From NCBI GenBank assembly GCA_031271805.1, contig JAISUX010000006.1, positions 1 to 50,770 on the forward strand: DNA of 50,770 nt, written 5' to 3'. Under the pieces are notes generated by a model, which worked only from the letters and a program-made list of their open reading frames with translations, was not told the origin of the DNA and ran no database searches. Origin of the DNA: Tannerella sp. GTDB taxonomy: Bacteria > Bacteroidota > Bacteroidia > Bacteroidales > Tannerellaceae. Positions 7,377-15,577 of the stretch are shown here, in pieces. Position 1 is the first letter of the stretch; the number at the start of each line of letters is the position of its first letter. Both the position numbers and the translations under genes were made by a program.

Positions 7377-9470
7377 ATGAAAAAATTTTTGTTATTATAT
7401 TGTTTATCAATTATATGTGCGGGATTATCCGCTCAGATTCATGAGCCTGTGAAGTGGACGGTCAGCCTTAATGATCTTCCTTCAACGGACAAAGAAATCG
7501 TCCTCAAGGCGACTGTTGACCGTGGATGGCATCTCTACGACCAGAACCTGCCGGAAGGCGGACCGGTTTCTACATCAATACGTTTCGAGACCGTCAAGGG
7601 TGGCATACTTGTCGGCAAACCAACGCCGATAGAGAATCCCATGAAGGTGTTCGACAAGCATTTTGATATGGAACTGCGCTGGTTTTCCGATGCCGTAACG
7701 TTTGTCCAAAAAATAAAAGTCACCGACCCTAAACGCTTCATCATCAAGGGAGAGGTGGAGTTTATGGCCTGCAATGACGAGACTTGTATCCCGCCCGACC
7801 GCATTTTGTTTTCTTTTGACAACAAGGATGTAAAGAATATTCCGGCCGCCGACACCGTTTCGGATTCGGAAGAGGATGAAAATACTGAGAACCTGCCGGA
7901 AACTGTTGAAGCGACGGCCGATGATACCACTGTCGTAGCGTCGCCGGATAATAAACCTTTGAAACCGGCCTTAAGCGGAGTGAAAATAAAATCATATAGC
8001 GCTGACAAAGAAATTGTTGCCCCTATTGACGCCGCATCGCTATGGACGCCGGTTATCGACGAACTCAAAGCGCTGGGCGACACAACAACGACCGCAACAA
8101 GCCGTTCGTACATATATATATTTATAGCAGGATTCCTCGGCGGATTGCTTGCGTTGCTCACTCCCTGCGTCTGGCCTATGATTCCGATGACAGTCAGTTT
8201 CTTCCTCAAACGCACCAAAAGCCGACGTAAAGCCATCACCGACGCACTGCTTTACGGTTTTTCCATAATAGTGATCTATCTAGCTTTAGGACTGATAATC
8301 ACCGCATTATTCGGTGCAAGTGCACTTAACGACCTGTCAACCAACGCGATATTCAACATCATTTTCTTCCTGTTGCTGATATTGTTTGCCATTTCGTTCT
8401 TTGGCGCCTTCGAGATCGTACTCCCGTCGTCATGGACAAACAAAATAGACTCGAAAGCCGACGCCACGACGGGCTTGCTGAGCATCTTTTTCATGGCGTT
8501 CACTCTCGCGCTGGTCTCGTTTTCGTGCACCGGTCCGATTATCGGCACGCTACTCGTTGAAGCGGCAACGTCTGGCAATACCGTAGGTCCCGCTGTCGGG
8601 ATGTTCGGTTTCGCGCTCGCATTGGCAATCCCCTTCGCGATGTTTGCCATCTTTCCTAACATGATGCAAACGATGCCCAAATCGGGCGGGTGGCTCAGTA
8701 CCGTCAAGGTTGTGCTGGGATTTCTCGAATTGGCGTTAGCGCTAAAGTTTCTGTCGGTAGCCGACTTAGCATACGGATGGCGTATCCTTGATCGCGAGGT
8801 CTTCCTCTCGCTCTGGATAGTTCTTTTTGCGCTGCTTGGACTGTACCTGTTGGGTATGTTCCGTTTCCGTCGCGATTACAAGGTTAAGTACATTAATGTC
8901 ACGAGGTTATTCCTTTCGACCATATCGCTTTCGTTTGCCGTATATATGGTTCCCGGCTTGTGGGGAGCGCCGCTGAAAGCTATCAGCGCCTTCGCTCCGC
9001 CGCTCTACACGCAGGATTTCAACCTTTATGACGGCGAAGTGCATGCACAAACGGATGATTATGAAGAAGGCATGGCTATGGCCGCAAAAAAAGGCAAGCC
9101 GGTGATGATTGATTTTTCAGGCTATGGCTGTGTCAATTGTCGCAAAATGGAAGCGGCAGTATGGACGGATGCCCGCGTCAAAAATATCATTGACAACGAC
9201 TATGTGCTTATTACTCTGATGGTTGACGACAAGACGCCGCTACCTGCGCCGATTGAGGTAAATGACAATGGCAAGCATCGTACGCTCCGTACCGTTGGCG
9301 ACCGTTGGAGTTATCTGCAACGTAACAAGTTCGGCTCTAATGCCCAGCCGTATTATGTATTACTTGATAATCAAGGATATCCGTTGGCGCCATCATACGC
9401 ATACAACGAAGACATCCAAAAATATATAAACTTTCTTAAACAGGGAAAGAAAAACTATAATGATAAATAA
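7377..9470 (+). CDS. dsbD: Thiol:disulfide interchange protein DsbD
   Basis: This 697-residue protein carries electrons from cytoplasmic thioredoxin to periplasmic thiols. All three DsbD parts are present: a signal peptide and N-terminal periplasmic domain with Cys132 and Cys137 (ACNDETCIPP), a central eight-helix membrane domain with the two redox cysteines in TPCVWP and SFSCTGP, and a C-terminal thioredoxin-like domain with the CxxC pair Cys585 and Cys588 (GYGCVNC). A low-complexity acidic linker (SEEDENTE) joins the first two. Length is longer than the Escherichia coli protein but usual for Bacteroidales. It sits 25 nt after the barrel gene and 6 nt before mazG. Confidence 0.95.
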   Translation: MKKFLLLYCLSIICAGLSAQIHEPVKWTVSLNDLPSTDKEIVLKATVDRGWHLYDQNLPEGGPVSTSIRFETVKGGILVGKPTPIENPMKVFDKHFDMELRWFSDAVTFVQKIKVTDPKRFIIKGEVEFMACNDETCIPPDRILFSFDNKDVKNIPAADTVSDSEEDENTENLPETVEATADDTTVVASPDNKPLKPALSGVKIKSYSADKEIVAPIDAASLWTPVIDELKALGDTTTTATSRSYIYIFIAGFLGGLLALLTPCVWPMIPMTVSFFLKRTKSRRKAITDALLYGFSIIVIYLALGLIITALFGASALNDLSTNAIFNIIFFLLLILFAISFFGAFEIVLPSSWTNKIDSKADATTGLLSIFFMAFTLALVSFSCTGPIIGTLLVEAATSGNTVGPAVGMFGFALALAIPFAMFAIFPNMMQTMPKSGGWLSTVKVVLGFLELALALKFLSVADLAYGWRILDREVFLSLWIVLFALLGLYLLGMFRFRRDYKVKYINVTRLFLSTISLSFAVYMVPGLWGAPLKAISAFAPPLYTQDFNLYDGEVHAQTDDYEEGMAMAAKKGKPVMIDFSGYGCVNCRKMEAAVWTDARVKNIIDNDYVLITLMVDDKTPLPAPIEVNDNGKHRTLRTVGDRWSYLQRNKFGSNAQPYYVLLDNQGYPLAPSYAYNEDIQKYINFLKQGKKNYNDK

Positions 9471-9476
9471 ATTGCA

Positions 9477-10262
9477 ATGTATAACAGGGAAGAAACGTTA
9501 GCTGCTTTTGGGCGGTTGTTAGACATCATGGACGAGTTGCGGGCTAAATGTCCGTGGGATCGCAAGCAGACTAACGAAAGTCTGCGAACCAATACGATCG
9601 AGGAGACATACGAACTCTGCGACGCTATAATGCGTGGCGACAATATGGGCATAAAAAAGGAACTCGGCGACTTGCTGTTGCATGTCGTTTTCTATGCCAA
9701 AATCGGGTCGGAAACCGGTGCGTTCGATATAAAAGATGTCTGCAACGCACTTTGCGACAAGTTGATATACCGCCATCCGCACGTATTCGGCGACGTCAAT
9801 GCCGATACCCCTCGCCAGGTTGAGCAGAACTGGGAGCAACTTAAACTCAAGGAAAAGGACGGGAATCGCACCGTTTTAGAAGGCGTTCCGGCCGCTCTGC
9901 CGTCGGTCGTCAAGGCGCAACGCCTGCAGGAAAAAGCCGGTAATGTCGGTTTCGATTGGGAGCATCGTGAGCAGGTATGGGATAAGGTCGAGGAAGAACT
10001 CGGCGAACTGCGCCGCGAGGTCAAAGCTGCCGACGGTGAAAAGATGGAGGCTGAGTTCGGCGACTTTCTTTTCAGTATCATCAACGCCGCCCGTCTCTAC
10101 AAAATCAACCCCGATAACGCCCTTGAACGAACGAACCAGAAATTTATCCGCCGTTTCAACTACCTCGAATCTCAAACGCTTGAGAAAGGGCGCTCGTTAA
10201 AAGAAATGTCCCTTGCCGAAATGGATTCGATATGGGACGAAGCCAAGCGGAAGGGACTCTAA
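9477..10262 (+). CDS. mazG: Nucleoside triphosphate pyrophosphohydrolase MazG
   Basis: This 261-residue, two-domain MazG hydrolyses nucleoside triphosphates to monophosphate and pyrophosphate, cleaning the pool and affecting the stringent response. The first repeat has the CPWDRKQT entry and the EETYEL plus ELGDLLL metal-binding acidic pattern. The second has EEELGEL and EFGDFLFSIINAAR. The end (MDSIWDEAKRKG) is typical. The gene starts 6 nt after dsbD without a visible Shine-Dalgarno sequence and converges on dnaA with a 53-nt gap. Confidence 0.95.
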   Translation: MYNREETLAAFGRLLDIMDELRAKCPWDRKQTNESLRTNTIEETYELCDAIMRGDNMGIKKELGDLLLHVVFYAKIGSETGAFDIKDVCNALCDKLIYRHPHVFGDVNADTPRQVEQNWEQLKLKEKDGNRTVLEGVPAALPSVVKAQRLQEKAGNVGFDWEHREQVWDKVEEELGELRREVKAADGEKMEAEFGDFLFSIINAARLYKINPDNALERTNQKFIRRFNYLESQTLEKGRSLKEMSLAEMDSIWDEAKRKGL

Positions 10263-10315
10263 TCAATCTTCATTACTGAAAATCGTATGCTGCGGTTTAT
10301 CCGCACCGGATGATG

Positions 10316-11734
10316 CTATTTTCTCAAGCAGGTCTCCAATGTGGTCATGGTTGATTTGAAAGGTTTGTTGACGGCCATTTGATCCTCGACCATCTTTATG
10401 GCATACAAGACAGTGGCATGGTCTTTGCCGCCGACGACTTTCCCTATGTGGGCAAGCGACGAGTCGGTGTATTTTTTTGAAAAATACATAGTTATTTGAC
10501 GCGCCTGAACGATTTCGCGTTTGCGTGACTTGGTATGAATCAACGATTCGTTAATATTGAAATATCTGCAGACTATCTCCTGTATTGCTTTGATAGTCAA
10601 TTGTTTTCTTTCAAGACGTATTGACTGGCTTATCACTTGCTTTGCGAGTGAGAGGTCGATTTCTTTACCGGCTACGACGGTATTAGCCATCAATGAAACG
10701 AGTACGCCTTCGAGATCACGGACATTTTCCGTCACATTTTCGGCGATAAAATCGAACACGTCATCAGGAATTTCCAAGCCTTCAAGCTCGATTTTGTTAC
10801 GCAGGATTTTCTTGCGCAGTTCGAGTTCGGGGCGTTCCAACTGAGCCGTCATACCCCATTTGAGGCGGGAGATAAGCCGTTCTTCCATCCCTTGCAGGTC
10901 AACGGGTGCGCGGTCGCAAGTAAGAATCAACTGCTTACCCAATTGATGCAGGTTGTTGAATATCTGAAAGAATGTTTCCTGTGTTTTGTTCAAGCCAATC
11001 AATTCGTGGATATCGTCTAATATCAGGACGTCGAGGCTTTGGTAGAAACTCAGGAAGTCGTTGATGGAATTTTTACGCACAGCGTCGGTGTATTGCAGAC
11101 GAAAGAGGTTGGAAGAAGCATACAACACACGTTTCGTCGGATACAAATCGCGTATTTTCACACCTATCGCATGGCACAAATGCGTCTTGCCGACGCCTGA
11201 AGCCCCATAGATAAAAAGAGGGTTGAAGGCGGTCTTACCCGGTTCCGACGCTATCTTCAACGAAACGGCGCGTACTAACCTGTTGCTTAGTCCTTCGTAG
11301 AAGTTGTCGAAGTTATATCTCGGTATCAGTTGAGTCTCAAAGTCCTGAATAGGCACCGGAAAAGGTCCCGGCGCTTTGGTCGGTTCCTGTTTATTGCGCG
11401 GCTCAGGCACTAATTTTTCCGGTTCCTGCCCCGCAATGACGATATCCCCCGGATGCGATTTGGGGGGCGTACCATACCCGCTGCCGACCAATACACGATA
11501 TTTCAGCGTAATATTCTCGCCGAAAACACGCTTTAGCGTCATCTTAAGTATGTTTACTAAATTTGCTTCAAGATACTCATAAAAAAACTGAGTAGGTACC
11601 TGAATTGTAAATTTGTTGCCCTCGTACGATAGAGGTTCAATTGGCAAAAACCATGTTTTGTAAGTAGCCTGCGGAACAATATCCTTGATAACAGCCAAGC
11701 ATTCTGCCCACAATTGTTTCGAATCTTTCTGCAT
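10316..11734 (-). CDS. dnaA: Chromosomal replication initiator DnaA
   Basis: This 472-residue protein opens DNA at oriC. Domain I (residues 1-80, LWAECLAVI and YKTWFLPIEPL) is followed by a proline-rich linker. Domain III is an AAA+ ATPase with Walker A GASGVGKTH at about 177-185 and Walker B LILDDIHEL. Domain IV has the DnaA-box-binding helix-turn-helix with the signature GGKDHATVLYAI. Length and order are normal. The 376-nt AT-rich upstream region holds one DnaA box (11860-11868) that could serve autoregulation. Whether oriC is here cannot be decided. Confidence 0.98.
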   Translation of the reverse strand: MQKDSKQLWAECLAVIKDIVPQATYKTWFLPIEPLSYEGNKFTIQVPTQFFYEYLEANLVNILKMTLKRVFGENITLKYRVLVGSGYGTPPKSHPGDIVIAGQEPEKLVPEPRNKQEPTKAPGPFPVPIQDFETQLIPRYNFDNFYEGLSNRLVRAVSLKIASEPGKTAFNPLFIYGASGVGKTHLCHAIGVKIRDLYPTKRVLYASSNLFRLQYTDAVRKNSINDFLSFYQSLDVLILDDIHELIGLNKTQETFFQIFNNLHQLGKQLILTCDRAPVDLQGMEERLISRLKWGMTAQLERPELELRKKILRNKIELEGLEIPDDVFDFIAENVTENVRDLEGVLVSLMANTVVAGKEIDLSLAKQVISQSIRLERKQLTIKAIQEIVCRYFNINESLIHTKSRKREIVQARQITMYFSKKYTDSSLAHIGKVVGGKDHATVLYAIKMVEDQMAVNKPFKSTMTTLETCLRK

Positions 11735-11772
11735 AGTCTAAAAATTTATACTCCTTCTTTTGTTTGGTACTG

Positions 11773-11780
11773 CAAAGATG
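11773..11780 (-). promoter_or_regulatory. Candidate -7 element for dnaA
   Basis: CATCTTTG on the minus strand differs from TAnnTTTG at one base. No TTG lies at the right distance. The start site would give a leader of about 32 nt. Confidence 0.4.
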
Positions 11781-11859
11781 AAAATAATTTTCGAGAAAAA
11801 AAACTGCAATTTTATTTGGAAATTTGAAAAATCAAATATCCCTTTTTATTTCAGTTGTT

Positions 11860-11868
11860 TGTGTATAA
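11860..11868 (-). promoter_or_regulatory. DnaA box upstream of dnaA
   Basis: TTATACACA on the minus strand matches the TTATNCACA consensus. It is the only exact match seen in this intergenic region and lies about 130 nt before the dnaA start codon. Confidence 0.5.
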
Positions 11869-12042
11869 AATCCTAATATTGAGATATTTATATTTTGAGC
11901 AAAATCCGGCTTCCGTTTACAAAAAGGATTTTGAGGCATTTCTTATTTCTCAAAAAGATTTTTAAATTTATGTTTAACAACTCTCAAAAACTTGAATTAT
12001 CAAAAGGTTACGCTTTCCGGCCTGCGGACAAATTTTTTTTCT

Positions 12043-12063
12043 AATTTAGATTGCGTCTAAATT
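12043..12063. repeat. Perfect 8-bp inverted repeat
   Basis: AATTTAGA, 5-nt loop, TCTAAATT, 48 nt after the end of the MCE gene. It could end that transcript, but no T run follows on the minus strand, so its role is unclear. Confidence 0.4.
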
Positions 12064-12110
12064 TCATTTTGCTATTGCATATTTAATTTTTTCGTATATA
12101 AAGTAATAGT

Positions 12111-12995
12111 CTAAAACAACGAGAAGTTTATGTATCGCTTAGGATTTTGCTTGAAGTCGATAATCAGCCCCGAAGCATTGTCGAGAGTGCGATTCAAGTT
12201 GTTGTAGAGCGTTGAATCGTTTAACAGCAAGCCCAGCGAATTATCCTTAGCGTTGAGGCGTTTGCTCATCGAATCAAAGTTGTCGAGTGTCGAATTGAGG
12301 CTTGTCACGCTTTGTTCGAGGTTGAGTTTGTTGATGTCGGCGCTGAAGGTTGAGAGATTGACGGAGGCCGTTTTGAGATTATCGGCTATGACCGGCAAGT
12401 CGGTTGCGAGGAGGTTGTTGAGTCGGTGCGAAGATACGTCTAACTGCTTGGTAGCGCTTTCGAGGTTTTCGAGCGTATTGTAGAGGGCGGCGCTGTTTAC
12501 AAGCGTCTGCAGTCCGGCTAAGATGGAATCGATTTTCGGCAGCATCTCCTCCAGCGTGGGCATGACCCGTTCTTCGACGGACGTCACCATGCCGACCTTC
12601 ATGCGCCCTTCGACAGTATCTCCCGGCTTCAAGTATTCAGTCACATATTTATTAAGTATGATATGCAGCTCGGCGCCGCTCAAAAGAGTGGATTCGATGG
12701 ATACATAACTGCCCTTGTTAATCCTCATGCCTTTGTCGAGGCTTACTTCGAGCGTTATCTTATTGGTTGAAGAATAGTCGTACTCAATACTACGGACTAA
12801 TCCTACTTTAAATCCTTCGACGAATACCGGCGTCGAGATATTTATGTCGCGAACATTGGTGCACGAAATGTAATAGTAGTTACTCGGCTTGAACATGTTT
12901 ATGCCCTTCAAGAAATTTACGCCTATGTATAAAAAGGCCAAACTTACTATGGTCACGAGACCGATTATTGCTTCTTTTGAAAATTTCCTCTTCAT
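12111..12995 (-). CDS. MCE/MlaD-family lipid transport protein
   Basis: This 294-residue protein has one N-terminal membrane helix (residues about 9-30) and an MCE domain (about 38-115, with TPVFVEGFKVGLV and the beta-strand pattern ending in HIILNKYV). A helical C-terminal half with regular Leu and Asn spacing follows. MCE proteins form hexameric rings that carry lipids between the inner and outer membranes, as MlaD does in Gram-negative bacteria. The gene follows the amidase gene by 11 nt. The permease and ATPase partners (MlaE, MlaF) are not in this window. Confidence 0.88.
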   Translation of the reverse strand: MKRKFSKEAIIGLVTIVSLAFLYIGVNFLKGINMFKPSNYYYISCTNVRDINISTPVFVEGFKVGLVRSIEYDYSSTNKITLEVSLDKGMRINKGSYVSIESTLLSGAELHIILNKYVTEYLKPGDTVEGRMKVGMVTSVEERVMPTLEEMLPKIDSILAGLQTLVNSAALYNTLENLESATKQLDVSSHRLNNLLATDLPVIADNLKTASVNLSTFSADINKLNLEQSVTSLNSTLDNFDSMSKRLNAKDNSLGLLLNDSTLYNNLNRTLDNASGLIIDFKQNPKRYINFSLF

Positions 12996-13006
12996 TGCTT
13001 TGATAT

Positions 13007-14170
13007 TTAATTAGTTATTCTTTTTCCGTCTTTCATTCTTATGATGAAGGCGCCTTTAAAATCGTTTCGTATCTTTTTATGTATCTGAATTATTGTCTTG
13101 TAGTCGGATGTCTCACCGTATGTATATTTATAAAGGCCGTTGTCTTTGTAGTAATCAACGTCTTTATAGCCTTTGAGACGCTTGTCTTTAGGCGACAACT
13201 TACTGTCGGACGTCAAGATCTGGACTTTGTAAACAATGCTGTCATTGCTTTTTGTAGAAGTCGAGGCAGAGGCCGGCGTTTCGGTTCGGCTTGCCTGTGA
13301 TGATGGCTTGGTCGGCTGCGGGGTTTGCGCGATCTGCCGAGACTGCTCGGAAGAAGTGTCGGCGGTATCGGACGGCTGGTAAACCAATTTTTCGGAGATG
13401 CTGCCCATTTTACGGTCGTAATCGCTTTTAAACACGTTGAAGGCGTCATAAATTGATTTGGCGAGTATTTCCTGCCCTTCGTCGGAAGCTAAGAAACGTT
13501 CTTCAGCTTTATTGGAAATAAACCCCAATTCGATAAGGACGGCAGGCATACTCGTCTTGCGCAACACCAACAATCCTGCCTGCCTGACGCCGCGGTTGTG
13601 CCTTTCGGACGTCACGAAATATTTCTGAACCTCCGAAGCAAGAAAGACGCTCTGTTCCAAATGTTTGTTCTGCATAAACTCAAAGATGATATACGATTCG
13701 GACGAAGTGGGGTCGAAGCCTTCGTATTTCTGCATATAGTCATCTTCCATCAGGATGACGGAGTTTTCGCGCATGGCGACGTCGAGGTTTTCACCCGAAT
13801 TACCCAATCCCAAAGTGTAAGTCTCGGTTCCGAAAGCGTTTCTTCGTTTCGCTGAGTTAGTGTGAATTGAGACGAACAGATTGGCTTTTAGCTGATTAGC
13901 GATATTGGCACGCTTGTCAAGCGGAATGAAAACGTCTGTCTTGCGTGTAAAAACGACATGGACATCTTTGTGCGCTCGTTCTATCATTTCTCCGACTTTG
14001 AGCGCCACGGCGAGGTTGATAGTCTTTTCCTTCGCAAAGGAGCCAACGCAACCTGGGTCTTTACCGCCGTGTCCGGGGTCTAAGACGATGCAAAAGGTCT
14101 TCTGTGCTTGAATGGTTGTCAAGCAGGCGAAGTAAAACATCCAAAAGTATATCAGCCTTTTTATATTCAT
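13007..14170 (-). CDS. N-acetylmuramoyl-L-alanine amidase (Amidase_3)
   Basis: This 387-residue zinc amidase cleaves peptide stems from peptidoglycan. It has a signal peptide (residues 1-22). The Amidase_3 domain shows the metal ligands in order: His in LDPGHGG, Glu in AKEKTIN, His in SIHTNS, and the catalytic Glu in LIELGFISN. A Ser/Thr/Pro-rich linker follows, then a SPOR-like C-terminal segment of about 80 residues (YKVQILTSDSKL) that may bind denuded glycan. It acts in the periplasm during cell separation. An 11-nt gap to the MCE gene suggests an operon. Confidence 0.93.
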   Translation of the reverse strand: MNIKRLIYFWMFYFACLTTIQAQKTFCIVLDPGHGGKDPGCVGSFAKEKTINLAVALKVGEMIERAHKDVHVVFTRKTDVFIPLDKRANIANQLKANLFVSIHTNSAKRRNAFGTETYTLGLGNSGENLDVAMRENSVILMEDDYMQKYEGFDPTSSESYIIFEFMQNKHLEQSVFLASEVQKYFVTSERHNRGVRQAGLLVLRKTSMPAVLIELGFISNKAEERFLASDEGQEILAKSIYDAFNVFKSDYDRKMGSISEKLVYQPSDTADTSSEQSRQIAQTPQPTKPSSQASRTETPASASTSTKSNDSIVYKVQILTSDSKLSPKDKRLKGYKDVDYYKDNGLYKYTYGETSDYKTIIQIHKKIRNDFKGAFIIRMKDGKRITN

Positions 14171-14193
14171 AACATTTACCGTGAAAGAATATG

Positions 14194-14201
14194 CAAAGGT
14201 A
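14194..14201 (-). promoter_or_regulatory. -7 element for the amidase-MCE operon
   Basis: TACCTTTG on the minus strand, 23 nt before the start codon. A TTG at the usual distance is absent. Confidence 0.5.
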
Positions 14202-14234
14202 CATAATCTTTTTGAAATAGCGATAATAAGTTAG

Positions 14235-14267
14235 AAAAAAGGCCGCCTCGGTATCGAAGCAGCCTTT
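14235..14267 (-). terminator. Rho-independent terminator of rpsF-rpsR-rplI
   Basis: A 13-bp stem (14255-14267 with 14238-14250, two G-U pairs) with a 4-nt loop is followed by a run of six T on the minus strand. It ends the ribosomal operon just before the amidase promoter. Confidence 0.9.
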
Positions 14268-14288
14268 CATCTTCACATATTAGTAATA

Positions 14289-14735
14289 TCATTTTTCCGA
14301 AACCACATCGAATGGAATTTCTACGGAGACCTCTTTGTTCAAGCGTACTTGAGCCGAATAACTGCCGACTTCCTTGACGGGTTCTTTGAGATAAATGATC
14401 TTGCGATCGATCTCGAAGCCTTTTTTTACTAACTCTTCGGCAATCTGGATATTCGTTACCGAACCGAAAATCGTGCCGGTAGAACTTGTTTTTGCGCCTA
14501 TTGTCAGTGTGACGCCTTCCAGTTTGCTTGCCAAATCAATGGCTTCTTGTCTGATCTTCTCCAACTTATGAGCGCGTTGTTTCAGGTTTTCGGCTATAAC
14601 TTTTTTAGCCGATTCGGATGCTATTACGCCTTTGCCTTGCGGTATAAGGTAATTGCGTCCGTAACCACTCTTCACGTTCACTATTTCGTCTTTGTAGCCG
14701 AGATTCGCTACATCTTCTTTCAATATTATTTCCAT
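14289..14735 (-). CDS. rplI: Ribosomal protein bL9
   Basis: This 148-residue protein has the usual bL9 N-terminal rRNA-binding fold with [16 protein letters not shown], the long connecting helix, and the C-terminal domain ending in [10 protein letters not shown]. It is the last gene of the rpsF-rpsR-rplI operon, with a terminator 22 nt after its stop. A 7-nt Shine-Dalgarno match lies 7 nt before the ATG and overlaps the region just after the rpsR stop, which is unusual for this phylum. Confidence 0.97.
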   Translation of the reverse strand: MEIILKEDVANLGYKDEIVNVKSGYGRNYLIPQGKGVIASESAKKVIAENLKQRAHKLEKIRQEAIDLASKLEGVTLTIGAKTSSTGTIFGSVTNIQIAEELVKKGFEIDRKIIYLKEPVKEVGSYSAQVRLNKEVSVEIPFDVVSEK

Positions 14736-14742
14736 AGTCTGT

Positions 14743-14750
14743 CCTCCTTT
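14743..14750 (-). promoter_or_regulatory. Strong Shine-Dalgarno site of rplI
   Basis: AAAGGAGG on the minus strand, spaced 7 nt from the ATG. It has 7 nt of pairing with the 16S rRNA tail, while nearly all other genes in the window have none. Confidence 0.75.
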
Positions 14751-15033
14751 ATTTCATTAAATCGGTTACATAAGGCAGTAACGCCAAGTGGCGCGCACGC
14801 TTGACGGCTTGTGCGACACGACGTTGGAACTTCAGCGAAGTGCCGGTTATGCGGCGCGGAAGTATCTTGCCTTGCTCATTGAGGAACTTCTTGAGAAATT
14901 CGGGGTCTTTGTAATCGATATACTTGATTCCGCTTTTCTTGAAACGGCAGAATTTCTTTCTCTTGATGTCAACCGACATAGGCGTCAGGTATCTTATCTC
15001 CGAATTGTTCTGGTTATTGAATGTCGTCGCCAT
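14749..15033 (-). CDS. rpsR: Ribosomal protein bS18
   Basis: This 94-residue protein has the bS18 core: [18 protein letters not shown], then [19 protein letters not shown] and [14 protein letters not shown]. It binds bS6 on the 30S platform. In Bacteroidota bS18, bS6 and bS21 form the pocket that hides the anti-Shine-Dalgarno tail. The gene begins 2 nt after rpsF and has a strong Shine-Dalgarno site inside the last codons of rpsF, so its translation may respond to ribosomes with an exposed tail. Confidence 0.97.
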   Translation of the reverse strand: MATTFNNQNNSEIRYLTPMSVDIKRKKFCRFKKSGIKYIDYKDPEFLKKFLNEQGKILPRRITGTSLKFQRRVAQAVKRARHLALLPYVTDLMK

Positions 15034-15035
15034 GA

Positions 15036-15479
15036 TTAATCCTCCTTAGTTATTGGTTCCAAATCTATATCAAGATCAATGTCTTCGAGAGGATGGATTT
15101 CTTTAACCTTACTCTCTTTCTTAGAATCATGTTTCGGGGGCGTAGCGCCCGATTCTTTCAGATTCCTGCGTTTCTCGGCATATTCGGCGGCAAACTTATC
15201 CTGGCGGAAAGTAAGATAGCGAATAACACGCTCATCGCGGCGATACTGCGTCTCAAGAATGTCGATGACTGTAGGCTCGGCCTTGAACTCGATTAGTTGA
15301 TAGAAGCCTGTGGACTTCTTGTTGATAGGATAGGCCAGCTTGCGCAAGCCCCAGTTCTCTTCGTTGACTATTTCCGCTTTTTGGGAAACCAACGTCTCTT
15401 TGATCTTTTCTACCGCTTCCTTCATCTGTGCATCAGACAAAACGGGAGTCAAAATGAAAACGGTCTCGTAATTGTTCAT
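15036..15479 (-). CDS. rpsF: Ribosomal protein bS6 with acidic tail
   Basis: This 147-residue protein has the bS6 domain in the first 100 residues ([14 protein letters not shown], then [11 protein letters not shown] and [10 protein letters not shown]). The last 40 or so residues form a charged tail rich in Lys, Glu and Asp ([14 protein letters not shown]), longer than the Escherichia coli protein before its variable glutamate tail. It is the first gene of the operon, behind a consensus promoter whose transcript leader is only about 25 nt. That leaves little room for the structured S6:S18-binding leader known in other phyla. Confidence 0.96.
   Translation of the reverse strand: MNNYETVFILTPVLSDAQMKEAVEKIKETLVSQKAEIVNEENWGLRKLAYPINKKSTGFYQLIEFKAEPTVIDILETQYRRDERVIRYLTFRQDKFAAEYAEKRRNLKESGATPPKHDSKKESKVKEIHPLEDIDLDIDLEPITKED
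15041..15048 (-). promoter_or_regulatory. Strong Shine-Dalgarno site of rpsR
   Basis: TAAGGAGG on the minus strand gives 8 nt of pairing with the 16S tail, spaced 7 nt from the ATG. It lies within the rpsF codons for Lys-Glu-Asp. Confidence 0.75.
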
Positions 15480-15511
15480 AAATTATACCTAAAAATTAAA
15501 ATTTGCGGGCG

Positions 15512-15541
15512 CAAAGGTACGAATAATTTTTTAATTCACAA
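15512..15541 (-). promoter_or_regulatory. Promoter of rpsF-rpsR-rplI
   Basis: TTG (15541-15539), a 19-nt spacer and TACCTTTG (15519-15512) on the minus strand match the Bacteroidota consensus. Confidence 0.78.
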
Positions 15542-15577
15542 TGAAAAATGAAAAAAAAATTGCAGATTGTACGCTTT

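Larger units (their letters stand above)
11735..12110. other. AT-rich intergenic region upstream of dnaA
   Basis: No convincing gene is seen in these 376 nt. The region contains a near-consensus -7 element for dnaA, one DnaA box, a perfect 8-bp inverted repeat and long A or T runs. It receives the 3' end of the MCE gene and the 5' end of dnaA, both on the minus strand. Confidence 0.6.

Noticed and set aside
10291-10305. Small hairpin TGCGG-TTTAT-CCGCA between mazG and dnaA
   Set aside because: Only 5 bp and no T run on either strand, so not enough for a terminator. It also contains TTATCCGCA, one mismatch from a DnaA box, but that is too weak alone.
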